NCBI GenBank assembly: GCA_949130495.1
Contig: OX422208.1
Span: 643,148,023-643,212,022, forward strand
Direction of reading: 5' to 3'
From: Sambucus nigra
Lineage: Eukaryota > Streptophyta > Magnoliopsida > Dipsacales > Adoxaceae
Length of the DNA: 64,000 bases
Made by a program: the position numbers and the translations under genes. Under the pieces are notes generated by a model. That model was not told the origin of the DNA. It made no database searches and saw only the letters and a program-made list of their open reading frames with translations. This document shows, in pieces, positions 44,967 through 56,518 of this stretch. How positions within the stretch are numbered: the stretch's first letter is position 1; each line of letters opens with the position of its first letter.

Positions 44967-46937
44967 TGATGCAAGTAAAAAAGTGTGTGCAACGTGTGTA
45001 TCTATAGCTGAAGTAGAAGTTGGCCGCTCAAGTAATAACCTGGTAAGACGGGTGTTAAGCATAAGGAATAGGACAAAAGATCGTAACGACTACTAAGGGA
45101 AGACGTCAAAATCTAAATAGCGACTCTCGAAAGAAAAAGGAAAAGATGATGATTTTGTGAGAAAGTTATATTTAACTAAAGCAATTTAACTAGCAAATGC
45201 AAATTAACTAAAGTAAGCAAGGACAAAAAAAATTGAAGGAAACTATATGAGAAAATTTTATTGGAATACAATTCCTGAACCATCGATAATTACGTTGGAT
45301 ATAAAACATTCAAGAATTAAATTCATAATTTAGAGAAAACATTCAAATTATCTAAGTACTAAACAAATGAAGATTTAACTCCTCACAATATCAAGTCAAA
45401 AATCTGATTTAACATGAATGATGAAATTATCGACGCGCTTATCCTTAAATATTCCGGTTACCTACGGTAAACGAAATTAAAAGACCTACAATACTTGTTC
45501 CAATAATATATAAAACCTCTAAATTATTTATTTTATTTTATCCTATTTTATACCCATTCATAATACCTAGACTGGGTTCAGGTACCCTAACCCTCTAAAA
45601 ATTTAGCCGAACATGGAATAGTTAACCTTAAGCATGATTTTTAGGTTGCATGAAAACATAATGAAATATAAAAATCAAGACAATATATATTCAATCATAG
45701 ACTTAGAAGAAAGAACAATTATAACCTAAATATGTACTCTTGAAAAGAAAAGAGAAGAAGGTAATACTTGAATTAAGAATATGTGCAAAACTAAGAAAAT
45801 AAAGTGTGCTTTTTGTTATTCGTCTTTCTACCCTTTTTTATCTCCCCCAAAGTATGTATATCTAGGTTAAGTTAAACTAAAACTAAGTATAATTACAAGT
45901 TACTACCTATAAGGCCGTTTTTAGAAGTGCTTAAAAGCAACATAACTCTAGGTAAAAATTCGAGATAAGTGCAAAATTCACGTACAAGCCATCCGAACCA
46001 ATTCACCTTAACCCCGGACCGGTTCGCCCCCGGGAACCAGTTCCCCTTTGGTCAGACTCGATTTTCATGAAGAGAATATTACTCTTTTGCCACTTAATCT
46101 TTCTTCAACTTCAAATGCTCGTAACTTCTTCACCATAACTCAGATTTGGATGTCATTTCTTCCACTATACTCGTACCTTCGAGCTCTTTAATTTTCTTCA
46201 GGCTCCACATACGGATTCAGGCTAAAAATTACTTAATTCCCTTGGATTTAAATTCCTTATTTACTTTCTTTATTTTGATTTCCCTCGCACATGCACTTTC
46301 ACGAAACACTTATAAAATAAGAGAAAAATACATGAAATAAGTAATACTTCTCGAAAAAGATTAGTAGAATGAATATGAGATAAATCCAGTCTAATTACAC
46401 CGCACGGGATTGTAAAATAACCGAAATTAAGAGGATAAATATGAAATATTTATGCCGAATCAATCCCCTATAACTTAGGATGTTTCTCGTTCCGAGTAAT
46501 GTAAATAGAATAAGTATGAGGTCTTAAAAAACTTCCAAATGATTTATAGGGAGTTTTAGGTGGAGGGAGTTTTAGAAGTGTGAATTTTCAGAATTGAAGG
46601 CGATTGAAATAAAAGGGAATGAATGTGTTGGGAAATGGACAAGGGGAGGAATCCTGAAATAGGGAATTCAAACTGGTTCAGTCCTAGGGCGAACTCGTTC
46701 GCCAAAATGTTCTGAAAAAACGTGGTATTTGCCCCATTTTTTCATAGGCTAAGTGTGGGAAGATGGTTTTATTCCTCTCTAATACCCCCTCCGTGGTACC
46801 TCAAATTCTCACTGTAATGCGATGTACGATCTCTCATGTGTGGTACGCCATTTTTAGTGTTCTTAACTCTCTTTAATCACGGACTCTATGGACATCTAAG
46901 ATACCCTAAAACTAACACAACTCCACTATATACAACA
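44967..46937 (-). repeat. 3' LTR of the Athila-like element
   Basis: The left edge is at TGATGCAAGTAAAAAAG. The right edge is placed at the minus-strand TGTTGTATATAGTGG start, which is uncertain. It contains GGACCGGTTCG and GGGAACCAGTTCCCC short palindromes at 46015-46050. Confidence 0.65.
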
Positions 46938-46959
46938 TAAATCACCCCATACGCATCAA

Positions 46960-48130
46960 GAGTGCGATGACCTCTCGTGGAAGCTCATTCCTCCCCGTAT
47001 ACGGGGTCCAAGAACCAGATTGTGTTGGTTTCCTCGACACACACCTAGAGATATAGCTTTAGGCATTCTTTATTAACTTTAAATGTATCCCTACCCTTTG
47101 GGTTCTCCAATTCTATCGCACAGTATGAAAACACTTCTTTTATGATGAATGGGTCGGTCCACCGTGAATGTAACTTTGTCAGGAAATAAGTGTAACCATG
47201 AGTTATAGGAAATCACTTTTGACCTAAACAAAACTCTTTTTGATTGATAGTTGGTTTATGTGTGAGTTTCATCCTCTCTTTGGAGATACGAGCGCTTTCA
47301 TACGCATCGCTGTGTCTTTATTCCAATTCGTGCGATTGTAATTTCTGCACTTCACCGGCTTTTTCAAGGTTATAGTTCAACTTCTTAATTTCCTAATACG
47401 CTTTGTGCTCAAGCTCTATGGAGTGGAAAGGCTTGCCATACACAAAGAGGAACGGGGACATGCTGTGGGGGTTCTTGTATGCGATCTTATAAGACCATAG
47501 CGCATCGATTAATCCAGTGGACCAGTCCTTTTGGTTTAGATCAACGATTTTTTCAAGAATTTATTTGATCTATCGATTTTCTAATTCGGCCTCCCCATTC
47601 GTTTGGGGATGGTACATCGTCCCAACCTTGTGGACAGCTCCATACTTTCTCATTAATTTTTCAAACGACCTATTGCAAACGTGTGTGCTATTATCACTAG
47701 TAATAACCTACGGAGCACCAAATTAAGATAATATGCGTTCATGAATGAACTTTACCATCACCTTATTGTCATTCGTCCTAGTAGTTATGACCTCTACCCA
47801 ATTCGACACATAGTCTACCGCAAATTAGATGCATAAGAAACAAAAAGACGATGGGAAAGGTCCCATGAAGTCGATGCCCCAATAGTCGAATATCTCGATG
47901 ACAAGAATGGGGGTCAATGACATCATGTCATGTCAAGTAATAGCTCCCATTATTTGGCACCTATCACAAGATTTTCAATGGGCATTCACATCTCGAAAGA
48001 TTGTGGGTCAATAGAGACCGCTTTAAAGAATTTTAGTGGTCATCTTATTAGTGGAAAAGTGAACTCCATATACTTTCGAATGACAAATCCAGATGACAAC
48101 TGCGATCTCATCATCTGGAACACATCTCCA
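46960..48130 (-). pseudogene. Athila-like integrase
   Basis: The minus strand, read across several stops, gives [11 protein letters not shown] (first aspartate), VDYVSNWVEVITTRTNDNKV, ITSDNSTHVCNRSFEKLMRK (second aspartate) and TMYHPQTNGEAELENR (glutamate region). It continues DALWSYKIAYKNPHSMSPF and YGKPFHSIELEHKAY. This wording is specific to Athila integrases. At least six stops are present. The C-terminal module is visible as KLHSRWTDPFIIKEVFSYCA. Confidence 0.75.
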
Positions 48131-48223
48131 TATTATTTTGTTAACATAATACTTAAACAGGTACGAATTATCATAAAAAAACATGCATGGCCAAGTGAAG
48201 AACTTCCTCTTCTCTTGTGGTGT

Positions 48224-48917
48224 TCAATCGGAGGTGATGACCCCCGTGACTAGACAATTATTAATGTTCACAAAATAGGGGAGAGAGGAAGTGGAAAATA
48301 ATTGCTCATCTGAAAAATACTCATCTATAGGTATAGGATCTTTAGATATGTGGGATGAGAGACTCGATAAATGATCGGATACGATGTTCTCTATTCTTTT
48401 ATTATGTTTAATAGAAATGCCAAATTCATGGAGAAGTAAAATCCAATTAATGAGGCGCGACTTCGGATCCTTCTTGGAAAGGAGATATTTTAGAGCCATG
48501 TGGTCAGTAATGCATGTAATGGATGAATCGATGGGGGTAAGAACGAAATTTGTTTAGGGAGAACACTGCCGCTAATAATTTTTTCTCCGTGGTGGAGTAA
48601 TTCAATTGAGGCCCGATTAAAGTTTGGCTAGCATAGTATATGATATGGGATTTCTTATCTCTCAATTGCTCGAAAACCGCCCCTACCGCATAATCACTCG
48701 CATCACACATAATCTCTATTGGGAGGGCCCAATCTGGAGTTTGCATGATGAGGGCGTAGATTAACATGCTTTTAAATTTTTCAAAAGCTTCTTGGCATGC
48801 TTCACTCCACTCGAAAGGAGCATCCTTCACGAGTAGATTACTTAAGGGAATAACGATGGCACTAAAGTCCTTAATAAACTTACGATAAAACCTCGTATGG
48901 CCTAAGAAAGAGCACAC
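48224..48917 (-). pseudogene. Athila-like RNase H
   Basis: From 48917 a 137-codon frame begins with the thumb segment SFLGHTRFYRKFIKDFSAIV. It includes the RNase H start MCDASDYAVGAVFEQL (first catalytic aspartate) and IIYYASQTLIGPQLNYSTTE. A break near 48500 is followed by ALKYLLSKKDPKSRLINWIL, HEFGISIKHNKRIENIVSDH and LSSL. Two reading frames are needed. Confidence 0.8.
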
Positions 48918-48931
48918 ATCTTCTAGTGACT

Positions 48932-49661
48932 TTAGTGGGGGAAGTTCGGCATAACGTTAATTTTTGCCCTATCGACCTCTATACCCTTGGATGACACGAT
49001 GTGGATAAGAACTACACCTTTGGTAACCATAAAATGGCTCTTATCCCAATTTAGTACCAAGTTATTTTTTACACATTGAGTTAACACCTCCTCGAGATTA
49101 GCGAGACAATGGTCAAAAGAGGAGTAGAAGACACTAAAATCGTCCATGAACACCTCAAGCCCCTTTTGACCATGTCAATAAATAAACTAAGCATGCATCG
49201 TTGACAGTTCACAGTTATATAACTCAATCCAAACAGCATACGTTTGTAGGCAAACCCTCCCAAAGGACATGTGAACGTAGGCTTCTCTTGATCTAAAACA
49301 TCCACCTCGATTTTGTTATAATTGTAATAACCATCTAAAAAATAGTAAAATGGATGGCCCGCTACTCTCTGAAGCATTTGGTCCATAAACGACAAAGGGA
49401 AATGGTCTTTTTGAGTGCCGAGATTGAGATTTTGGTAGTCAATGCAAGCGCGCCACCCGTTGGTGGTACGTTTTGGGATAAGTTCCCCTTTGAATTTTCG
49501 ACCACAGTCATTTTCGACTTTTTTGGGATGACTTGAATAGGACTCACCCATTTACTGTCCGGATAGATGATGCCCACATCCAATAACTTTATAATTTTCG
49601 CTCTTACGTAATCTTTTATCGTTGGGTTCAAATGCATTTGCATCTCCCTAGAGGGTCTCAC
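48932..49661 (-). pseudogene. Athila-like reverse transcriptase
   Basis: It starts near 49661 with RPSREMQMHLNPTIKDYVRA, then LLDVGIIYPDSKWVSPIQVI. After a frameshift near 49510 comes 'NGWRACIDYQNLNLGTQKDH' and GGFAYKRMLFGLS. The active site FMDDFSVFYSSFDHCLANLE is at 49153-49095 with both aspartates. KSHFMVTKGVVLIHIVSSKG and IEVDRAKI follow. The sequence is of the Athila type (FMDDF…HCL.NL…VL.RC). Confidence 0.8.
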
Positions 49662-50169
49662 GTCCTCCTCTAGGTGGATTTTATGTGTTCAAATTAAAGG
49701 ACTTATACCCTTCAAATCCATGATGCTCCAACCATAAGAACTTCAGTGCTTCCTCAGAATGTCCATAATATTTCCTTCTTGGTCTTTATTCAATCTTGAG
49801 GAGACAACAATAGGTTATTTCTCATCCTCTCCTAAACAAGCATATTTGACATTAGATGGAAGGTTTTTCAATTCGAGCGTAGGAAATTTCTCATTTGAGG
49901 GAACCGTGTGCGATTCCCTCGGCGGTAGTTCCTCGAATCAAGAGACACACCTAATATATCTTACCTCCTCGTCACTTTCACTTGCATCTAATAACTCTCC
50001 ATATCCCTTAACTCATGCTCAAAATTGATGTACGCATTATCACTCTCACTCATTATAACAAGAGACGCCTCTAATGAATCCCTAGTGTGATTACCCTCAA
50101 AGTGTCCATGTACTACCTCCTCTTTAAGATCCGACTCGTGTAAATCATCCTCATCACCCATTTACTTGG

Positions 50170-50760
50170 TGATGTTGAAGATATTAGTATCAAGTGTCAT
50201 GTTCCTGAACATGAGTTGCATTTTCCCATTATGCATGTTAATCAAAGCATTAGTCATAGATAAGAATGGGCGACCAAGGATCACGGTAAAATGATGGCTC
50301 GATGGATAGGATGGCTCCATGTACCAAATGATAAAATCTAACGGGAAGTTGAAAGTGTTTATTTAGACGATCACGTCCTCAATAATCCCCCGAGGTATCA
50401 CAGAAGGATACGCGAGTTGGATAGTAATTTTTATGGGCCTAAGGTCCCCCAAATCAAGATGTTTATAGATGGAGTGAGGAAGAATATTAACACTCGGCCA
50501 TAAATCTAGCAGTGCTCTCTATTTTACTCTCTCCAATGGTGCACCAAATGGTAGGTGTACCCAGATCCTTATATTCGGTAGGAGGTCGCTCAAAAGTACC
50601 AAAATTACATTTTTTGTTAAGAACACCTTCTTCTTTACCTTTAACCAACGTTTCACCATTAGAAAGTCCTTAAGAAACTTTGCATATGCAAAAATTTTCT
50701 TGATTGCCTCGAGAAAAGGTAAATTAAGCTTTACTTGCTTATGCACTTCCAAGATATTAT
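50170..50760 (-). pseudogene. Athila-like protease region
   Basis: The upstream linker reads EVHKQVKLNLPFLEAIKKI and YAKFLKDFLMVKRWLKVKKK, an Athila signature before protease. The protease then has ALLDLWPSVNILPHSIYKHL, where the catalytic aspartate is followed by L-W, so the conserved glycine (DLGAS) is lost. It ends TVILGRPFLSMTNALINMH. Stops are present. Confidence 0.7.
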
Positions 50761-50839
50761 CATGGGATGCCCTTTAAGAGGAGGAACCAACCGTTGAGGG
50801 TAAGGCGCCACATTAGGGAGTTTCACTATCACCTCGGGC

Positions 50840-52397
50840 CTAACTATGTCCTATTTATAACTCTCTTACAAGGGGTCATCTTTGGCCTCTTTTGTGCCAG
50901 GTGAAACCTCCTTGTTATTTTACTCGTCGTGTGGGGGAGGGGACAAGTCAACAACTCTCCCACTAGGAAGAGTGGTAACCACTTGACATTGCTCTTTTTT
51001 GTCTTCGTTATTAGAGGTAACATAATCTTAAACTTGGGGAGGTCTTTGTCCTTGTGCGGGAAACTTGCCCTTCTCTTGGACACTTAGGGAAGATTGCAAC
51101 TTAGACAATAATGCCTTTAAGTCAGCAATATTTTGGGCATTTTGAGCGTTTATCGCCAACTGAGTTTGCATGAATTAGGCTAAAGTGTCATAAAGGCTCT
51201 TTCGATGTGGGATTATATATGACGCAGGAGGGGGCACTTCCATATGTGATGCTTGTTGGTAAGGTGGGAATGGTGGCGGTTGTTGGGCAACATGTGGATT
51301 CGGGTTCATCGCTGTGTTCGGTTGCCCGTAACTAAAACCGGTATGATTTTGCCACGAGGGATTGTATAAATTCTTGTGAGAGGCATTAAAATTCCCCTTA
51401 TAGGCTCCCACTACCTTAACTTGCTCTTGTAGTATAACTTTGTAGACGGGTTTCGTCGAACATTCCTTTGTTAAGTATCCAGCCTACAAAATTGTGCATG
51501 TCTCCTCCTTAATTGCTCGAGTGGATCCAAATACATCTCTCCCCTCACTTCGACCACATCCTCTAATCTCTTGGCTATTTGATTAATTTGAAGCTTCAAC
51601 TAGGCTTTCTTATCCAATTGATATTATTCGGACGAGAAAGGAGTCATGGACTTGTGTCTAGCTTTGGGTTGGGTCTTCGGATCCGATGTGTCCCACGCTT
51701 GAGTAGTGTTAGAAACATACTTAAAGTGGGACTTCACATTGTCTGCCTCTAACCCGAAGAACTCTCTTGGACACATAGTCTCAACGAGTTTCTTGGAACT
51801 TAAGCTTAGCCCATGATGGAAGTATAAGATGAGTCTCCACTTCTCAAAACTGTGGTGTGGGACCATGTTAATTAACTCGTTGAACCTCTCCCAACATTTA
51901 TCAAAGGGATTATATTTGTTTTGACTAAAGGTATGAATTTGAGCCCTAATAAAATTGGTTCAATGTGCTGGAAAGAACTTTTGGAGAAATTTAGCCTACA
52001 TATCCCTCCATGGTCCCATCAAGTTCGGTGCTAGTAAACAAAGCCAAGTCTTGGCCTTGTCTTTAAGAGAGAAGGGAAAAAGCTTGAAGCGTACTACGTC
52101 TTGGGGGCATGTTTGATCATTGAACGTCTTGCATGTCTCCTCAAACTCTCTAATATGGAAGTAGGGATTTTTTGACTCCATACTGTGAAACCTGGGGAGA
52201 ATCTGAATCATCCCATTCCTAAAGTGAAACTGCTTCGCATTATATGGAAATGTAATGCATCCTGGAGCGACGGTTTGCTCGGGGTATAAAAGGTCGCTTA
52301 TGGGGCAATACGACATCACTCCCTCACCCGTCTCGAAACTAGTGTGATCAGACATCACACTCCCACTTATATAATCACTTTCCTCACCGAAGTTCAT
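50840..52397 (-). pseudogene. Athila-like gag
   Basis: From 52397 the minus strand reads (after a variable N-terminus) QILPRFHSMESKNPYFHIRE, FEETCKTFNDQTCPQDVVRF and KLFPFSLKDKAKTWLCLLAP, the Athila-type gag capsid domain. The second half lies at 51990-51624 (CWERFNELINMVPHHSFEKW, then LILYFHHGLSLSSKKLVETM). A proline/asparagine-rich tail NPSWQNHTGFSYGQPN is at about 51365-51310. Frameshifts separate the parts. Confidence 0.75.
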
Positions 52398-52688
52398 AGA
52401 CGTATGACTTAAGGAATGACCATGCGGTGTAGAAGGTGGTACCCAAAATTTGGAGCGTGCGGGCTATCACGATTGAGTTCGACTATGGGATTTTCGTGTT
52501 CCATAGGGGGCTAGGATTGGGATTGGGTTGAGTGTTTTGCATTTAAAGCATGAGAGAATATTTTTATTTTTCTAATTTTTTGGATACTTTGATATTTTTG
52601 ACTTTTTGGGTTTTATGAATTTGTTTGGCCTTTTATGAATTAGAATCAAAATATTAGATTAATTCGACGTAACCTCGTATATCTACCT

Positions 52689-52708
52689 ACTCCCCGACAA
52701 CGACGCTA
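52689..52708 (-). promoter_or_regulatory. Athila-like primer binding site
   Basis: TAGCGTCGTTGTCGGGGAG on the minus strand resembles the Athila primer site (TGGCGCCGTTGCCGGGGA, tRNA-Asp type) with a few changes. It sits six bases from the LTR end. Confidence 0.7.
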
Positions 52709-52714
52709 GAAACT

Positions 52715-54125
52715 TGACGCAGTTAAAAAAGTGTGTGCAAAGCATGTATCTACAACTCAAATATAAGCTGGTCACTCAAGTAATACCGCGGTAAGTCGGG
52801 TGTCAAACACAGGGTATATGACAAAAGATCATAACTTCTACTAAGGGAAGGCGTCAAAAATCTAACTAACGACGCCCGAAAGAAAAAGAAAAAGATGATG
52901 ATTTCATGAGAAATTTCTATTTAACTAAAGCAATCAAACTAGAAAATGCGAATTAATTAAAGTAAGCAAGGACTAAAACTTTTATTCGAAGGAAACTATA
53001 TAAGAAAAGTGGGATTGGAATACAATCCACTGAACAATCGATAATCACGTTGGATATAAAACATTCAAGAATTAGATTCACAATTTAGAGAAAACATTAA
53101 AATTATCGACAAACATATTGTATCCTTAAAAATTTTGGTTACCTATGGCAAATGAAATTAAAAGATCTACAATACTTGTTCCGACAAGATATCAAACTTT
53201 TAAATTATTTATTTAATTTTATCCAATTTTATATCCATCCATAATACCTAGGTTGGGTTCATTTACCGCAACCTTCTAAAAATTTAACCGGACATGGGAT
53301 AGTTAACCTTACACATGAATTTTATGTTGCATGAAAGCATTATAATATATAGAGTGCAAGAAAACATGTATTCAATCACAAACACAGAAGAAAGAACAAC
53401 TATAACCTAAATATGCAATTTTGAAAAGAAAAGAGAAGAAGGTATTACTTGAATTAAGAATATGTGCAAAACTAAGACAATAAAGTATGTTTTTTTTGTT
53501 CTTCTTGATACCCTTCTTCCTCTCCTCCAAAGTATGTATATCGAGGTTAAAACTAAACTAAAACTAAGTGTAATTACAAGTTTCCACCCATAGGGCCATT
53601 TTTAAAAGTGTTTAAAACTAACACAACTCTAGGTAAAAATTCAGAATAAGTGCAAAATTTGCGTATAGGCCATCCGAACAGGTTAACCTTATCCCCGAAC
53701 CAGTTCTCCACAGTGAAGCGGTTCCCCTTTGGTCGAAACCGTTTTGCATGAGGAGAATATTACTCTTTTGCCATTGGATCTTTTCTCAACTTCAAATGCT
53801 CGTAACTTCTTCACCGTAACTCGGATTTGAATATCATTTCTTCCAGCATAATCTCTTCAACTTTCCTTTAGTCTCCGTATTTGGGTTTAGGGCGTAAAAT
53901 TACTTAAATGCCCTTGGATTTTCTTTCCTTATTTTCTTTATTTATTTTGATTTCCCTCTTGCATTCACTTACTCGAAATACTTATAAAATAAGAGAGAAA
54001 TACATGAAAAAAGAAATACTTACCGAAATAGATTAGTAGAATGAATATGAGATAAATCCAGTCTAATTACACTGCATGTGATCGTAAAAGACTTGAAATT
54101 AAGGGGATAAATATGAAATATATAT
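52715..54125 (-). repeat. 5' LTR of the Athila-like element, truncated
   Basis: Colinear with 44967-46470. Similarity stops at about 54125, where copia sequence resumes. It contains GAACCAGTTC and CGGTTCCCC motifs at 53695-53735. Confidence 0.7.
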
Positions 54126-54834
54126 GCCAAATCAACTACACAATATGAAGAATTTATGCTGAAGATAAAGTCTCGAATGTCAATTCGTTTTGGGGTTGGG
54201 AGGACATTAGGATACATTCTCTTAGGGGTTTTATTGTAACTTGGTTTCAGTTTTATTTTTATACCTGGATAGCCAATTGGGGAGATTTGTAAGAGAAAGA
54301 TTTTATAATTTCCCATAGCTTAGTTATTTTGATGTATCCCACTATAAATTAAACACTACATTAGCATTTGCCTCCACGATCGTTTGAAGACTTGTTAGCG
54401 ATCGAGCATTGTTTTCGAATTTTAAGCCATTGGGATCGTTACGAACACTTTATGTTTAGTAGAAACACTCTTATTAAAAGATCGTTTGAAGCTCGATGGA
54501 ATAAACTTAGCAGTCCGTTCGAATGTGACTTCACCTCGTTAGAACGAAATTGGGTTTTCATTTGAACCAAGCCATATTTTCGTTTGAACGAGATCATTGC
54601 CTTACGAAATGTGATTTTCTATAAAAAGAATTCTTTTGAACTGTTTTACTCAATTCTTTTAGCAAAAATCAATTTATATACTTGCACCAAAAGTTTTTTT
54701 TTTGTTTCATAAAAACACTTCTGTATTCCAAATCATACATCCCTTAATATGATTTACTGAGTTTAGTCAAACCCAATTTCCATACATTACATCAAACTCT
54801 TTTAGAGTTTACTTTATAGCTGATCATGGAGTTT

Positions 54835-54838
<4 letters not shown>
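54126..54838 (+). repeat. copia 3' end: polypurine tract and partial 3' LTR
   Basis: CCAATTGGGGAGATT ends just before TGTAAGAGAAAGATTTTATA at 54289, the same LTR start as at 19712. Similarity to the 5' LTR continues to about 54833 (TGGAGTT), then a TA microsatellite (54839-54870) and unrelated sequence follow. About half of the LTR is lost. Confidence 0.65.
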
Positions 54839-54874
<36 letters not shown>

Positions 54875-56303
54875 AGTACGTATAAAAATCCCACAATGTA
54901 CTAGTCTACAAATCCCGAAGTCTGAACTATTCCTTAATTATACATTTAACTAATTCGTCTCACCCTAATCCATATAACCGTTGGCCTAACATATGCACCA
55001 ATCCCTGATAATGTTCCTCGGTAATACCAATCTACCCCGGAGGCCCATATGCCCATTTATTAATCACTAATGGATCAAAACAACATGTAACAAAAATTAG
55101 GACAAGTTAGAGAATCGAGTCAGTTCACTGGCAGAATAAATCGGTTCGGTCAGCATACCAATTAGCTCCCCCAACGAATCAATTGTTGGGATAACCTTCA
55201 TCTTCGAATTCGGGTTTTCACCTCCTAAACCCTTCACTGGAGGTCAAACCTCCCAAAATCACAAAACATCCTATATTATTACCTAATCATTCCAGAAGTA
55301 TTTTAACACTAAATTAATTTTGAATCCAACATCAAACCTCAAGGATCCCTAAACATTAATCTTATTCATTCAACCCAAATTTAATAAATTTTAGAAATTT
55401 GATGATCTAATACCCTCTTAAAGTTCTTCATGCTCGTATACATAATCCCATAATTATATCACAAAATTCTCACGTATTAACCATCAGATATGATCATAGG
55501 TTAAACATATATTAAATCCCTTTCAATAAATCTCCAAAAGTTTCATCTTTAAAATTACAAATTAGTTAATAATTAATTATGAACGTAATTAGTCATCGAA
55601 AATTACAAATCTAAAGAAAGTAAACACTTGCCTTGTTGGATTAAAATCCGAAGTCTCGACTCGTAGAGATGAATTGATTTTTGGAAATGTTCTTCCTCTT
55701 TTCTCCAAGGTTTCTTCTCTCTTTTCATCTCTTTGATCTCTACCGTAAGCTTCAATTGGTAAAGGCCAGATTGAGGTTGTCATCCACCATACTTAACCTT
55801 AAATAGCTTTTAATTTCACCCTAATCCTATTTTAGGTGTATCCCTAAGGGTAAAAGGACAATTATATATCCATACGCACCTTACTGTGTATAAAAATCCC
55901 CCGAAACCCAACTTAACTCCCGTGACTATTAGACCCATTTTGGATCGTCAGTGCACTCAAAATGGTCATCCGAGTCACCAAACTAAAAATATACCATTCT
56001 ATCATTAATCGTCCTCACACGTGTGTACAATACGCATCGCCTCAAAAATATTTAAATCCATCGTTCTAAATCTCTAACGACATAATATAATAATCCACCA
56101 TTTTCACTTATAAACCGATAATATATTAATTTGCATCTCTTTTTATTTATTACGTGCAAGTAAATAATAATAATAATAATCATAAATTTTAATCCTTAAC
56201 TCGCTAATAAATATTTATCGAAACTGATTTAATTTTTCCAATTAAAGTAATAATTAAATGTACACGTGAAAATAAAATACTCATAAAAGTACGGTGTATT
56301 ACA
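54839..56303 (-). repeat. 3' LTR of chromovirus family C, minus strand
   Basis: The minus strand starts TGTAATACACCGTACTTT at 56303, directly after a purine-rich AGTAGGGTAAAGAA. The left edge is unclear because of the TA microsatellite at 54839-54870. It contains TCGGTTCGGTCAGC at 55142-55155. No coding region was seen. Confidence 0.6.
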
Positions 56304-56312
56304 TTCTTTACC

Positions 56313-56518
56313 CTACTGAAAGTATTTTTGTCTCTGAAATTTGAACATACCTACCACAAAGAGCTCTATATAATTTTCTTGCATTTCATCTTCGTGTTCC
56401 CATGTCGATTTGGCGGCATTATGATGCCCTCACTACATACATACTAATTGTACCACCTTTAGTAAAAGCATTCACTCGCTACGGGCCGAAATGGTAATTG
56501 ATCTTTCCTTGTAAGTAC
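56313..56518 (-). pseudogene. C-terminal tail of family C pol
   Basis: The minus strand reads HNAAKSTWEHEDEMQENYIE then LFVVGMF and ends at a TAG (56315-56313) just before the LTR. It is homologous to the chromodomain-like end of element D (VEESTWEREDEMRERYPELF). Upstream it is cut at 56518 by the LTR of element D. Confidence 0.7.

Larger units (their letters stand above)
44967..54125 (-). mobile_element. Athila-like Ty3/gypsy element, minus strand, 5' LTR truncated
   Basis: Direct repeats at 44967-46470 and 52715-54125 (shared TTAAAAAAGTGTGTGCAA, TTAGTAGAATGAATATGAGA and more) are its LTRs. Primer site, gag, protease, reverse transcriptase, RNase H and integrase lie between them on the minus strand. 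The 3' LTR appears to extend to about 46937, but similarity ends at 54125 in the 5' LTR. About 500 bp of the outer 5' LTR is therefore missing. No envelope-like ORF was found between integrase and the 3' LTR. Confidence 0.8.
19712..54838 (+). mobile_element. Ty1/copia SIRE-like element, gag-only, with three nested insertions
   Basis: The parts are a 5' LTR (19712 to about 20850), duplicated primer site (20858 and 20938), gag (22430-24081 continuing at 43577-43740), a noncoding 3' region (43741-44966), a polypurine-like tract and a partial 3' LTR (54289 to about 54838). Inserted in it are the solo LTR-B, Tat-2 and the Athila-like element. Removing these leaves about 6 kb with no protease, integrase or reverse transcriptase. 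It was therefore non-autonomous or lost pol by deletion. The SIRE assignment rests on the gag. Confidence 0.65.

Noticed and set aside
47930..48253. 107-codon plus-strand frame
   Set aside because: Antisense shadow of the Athila-like integrase region.
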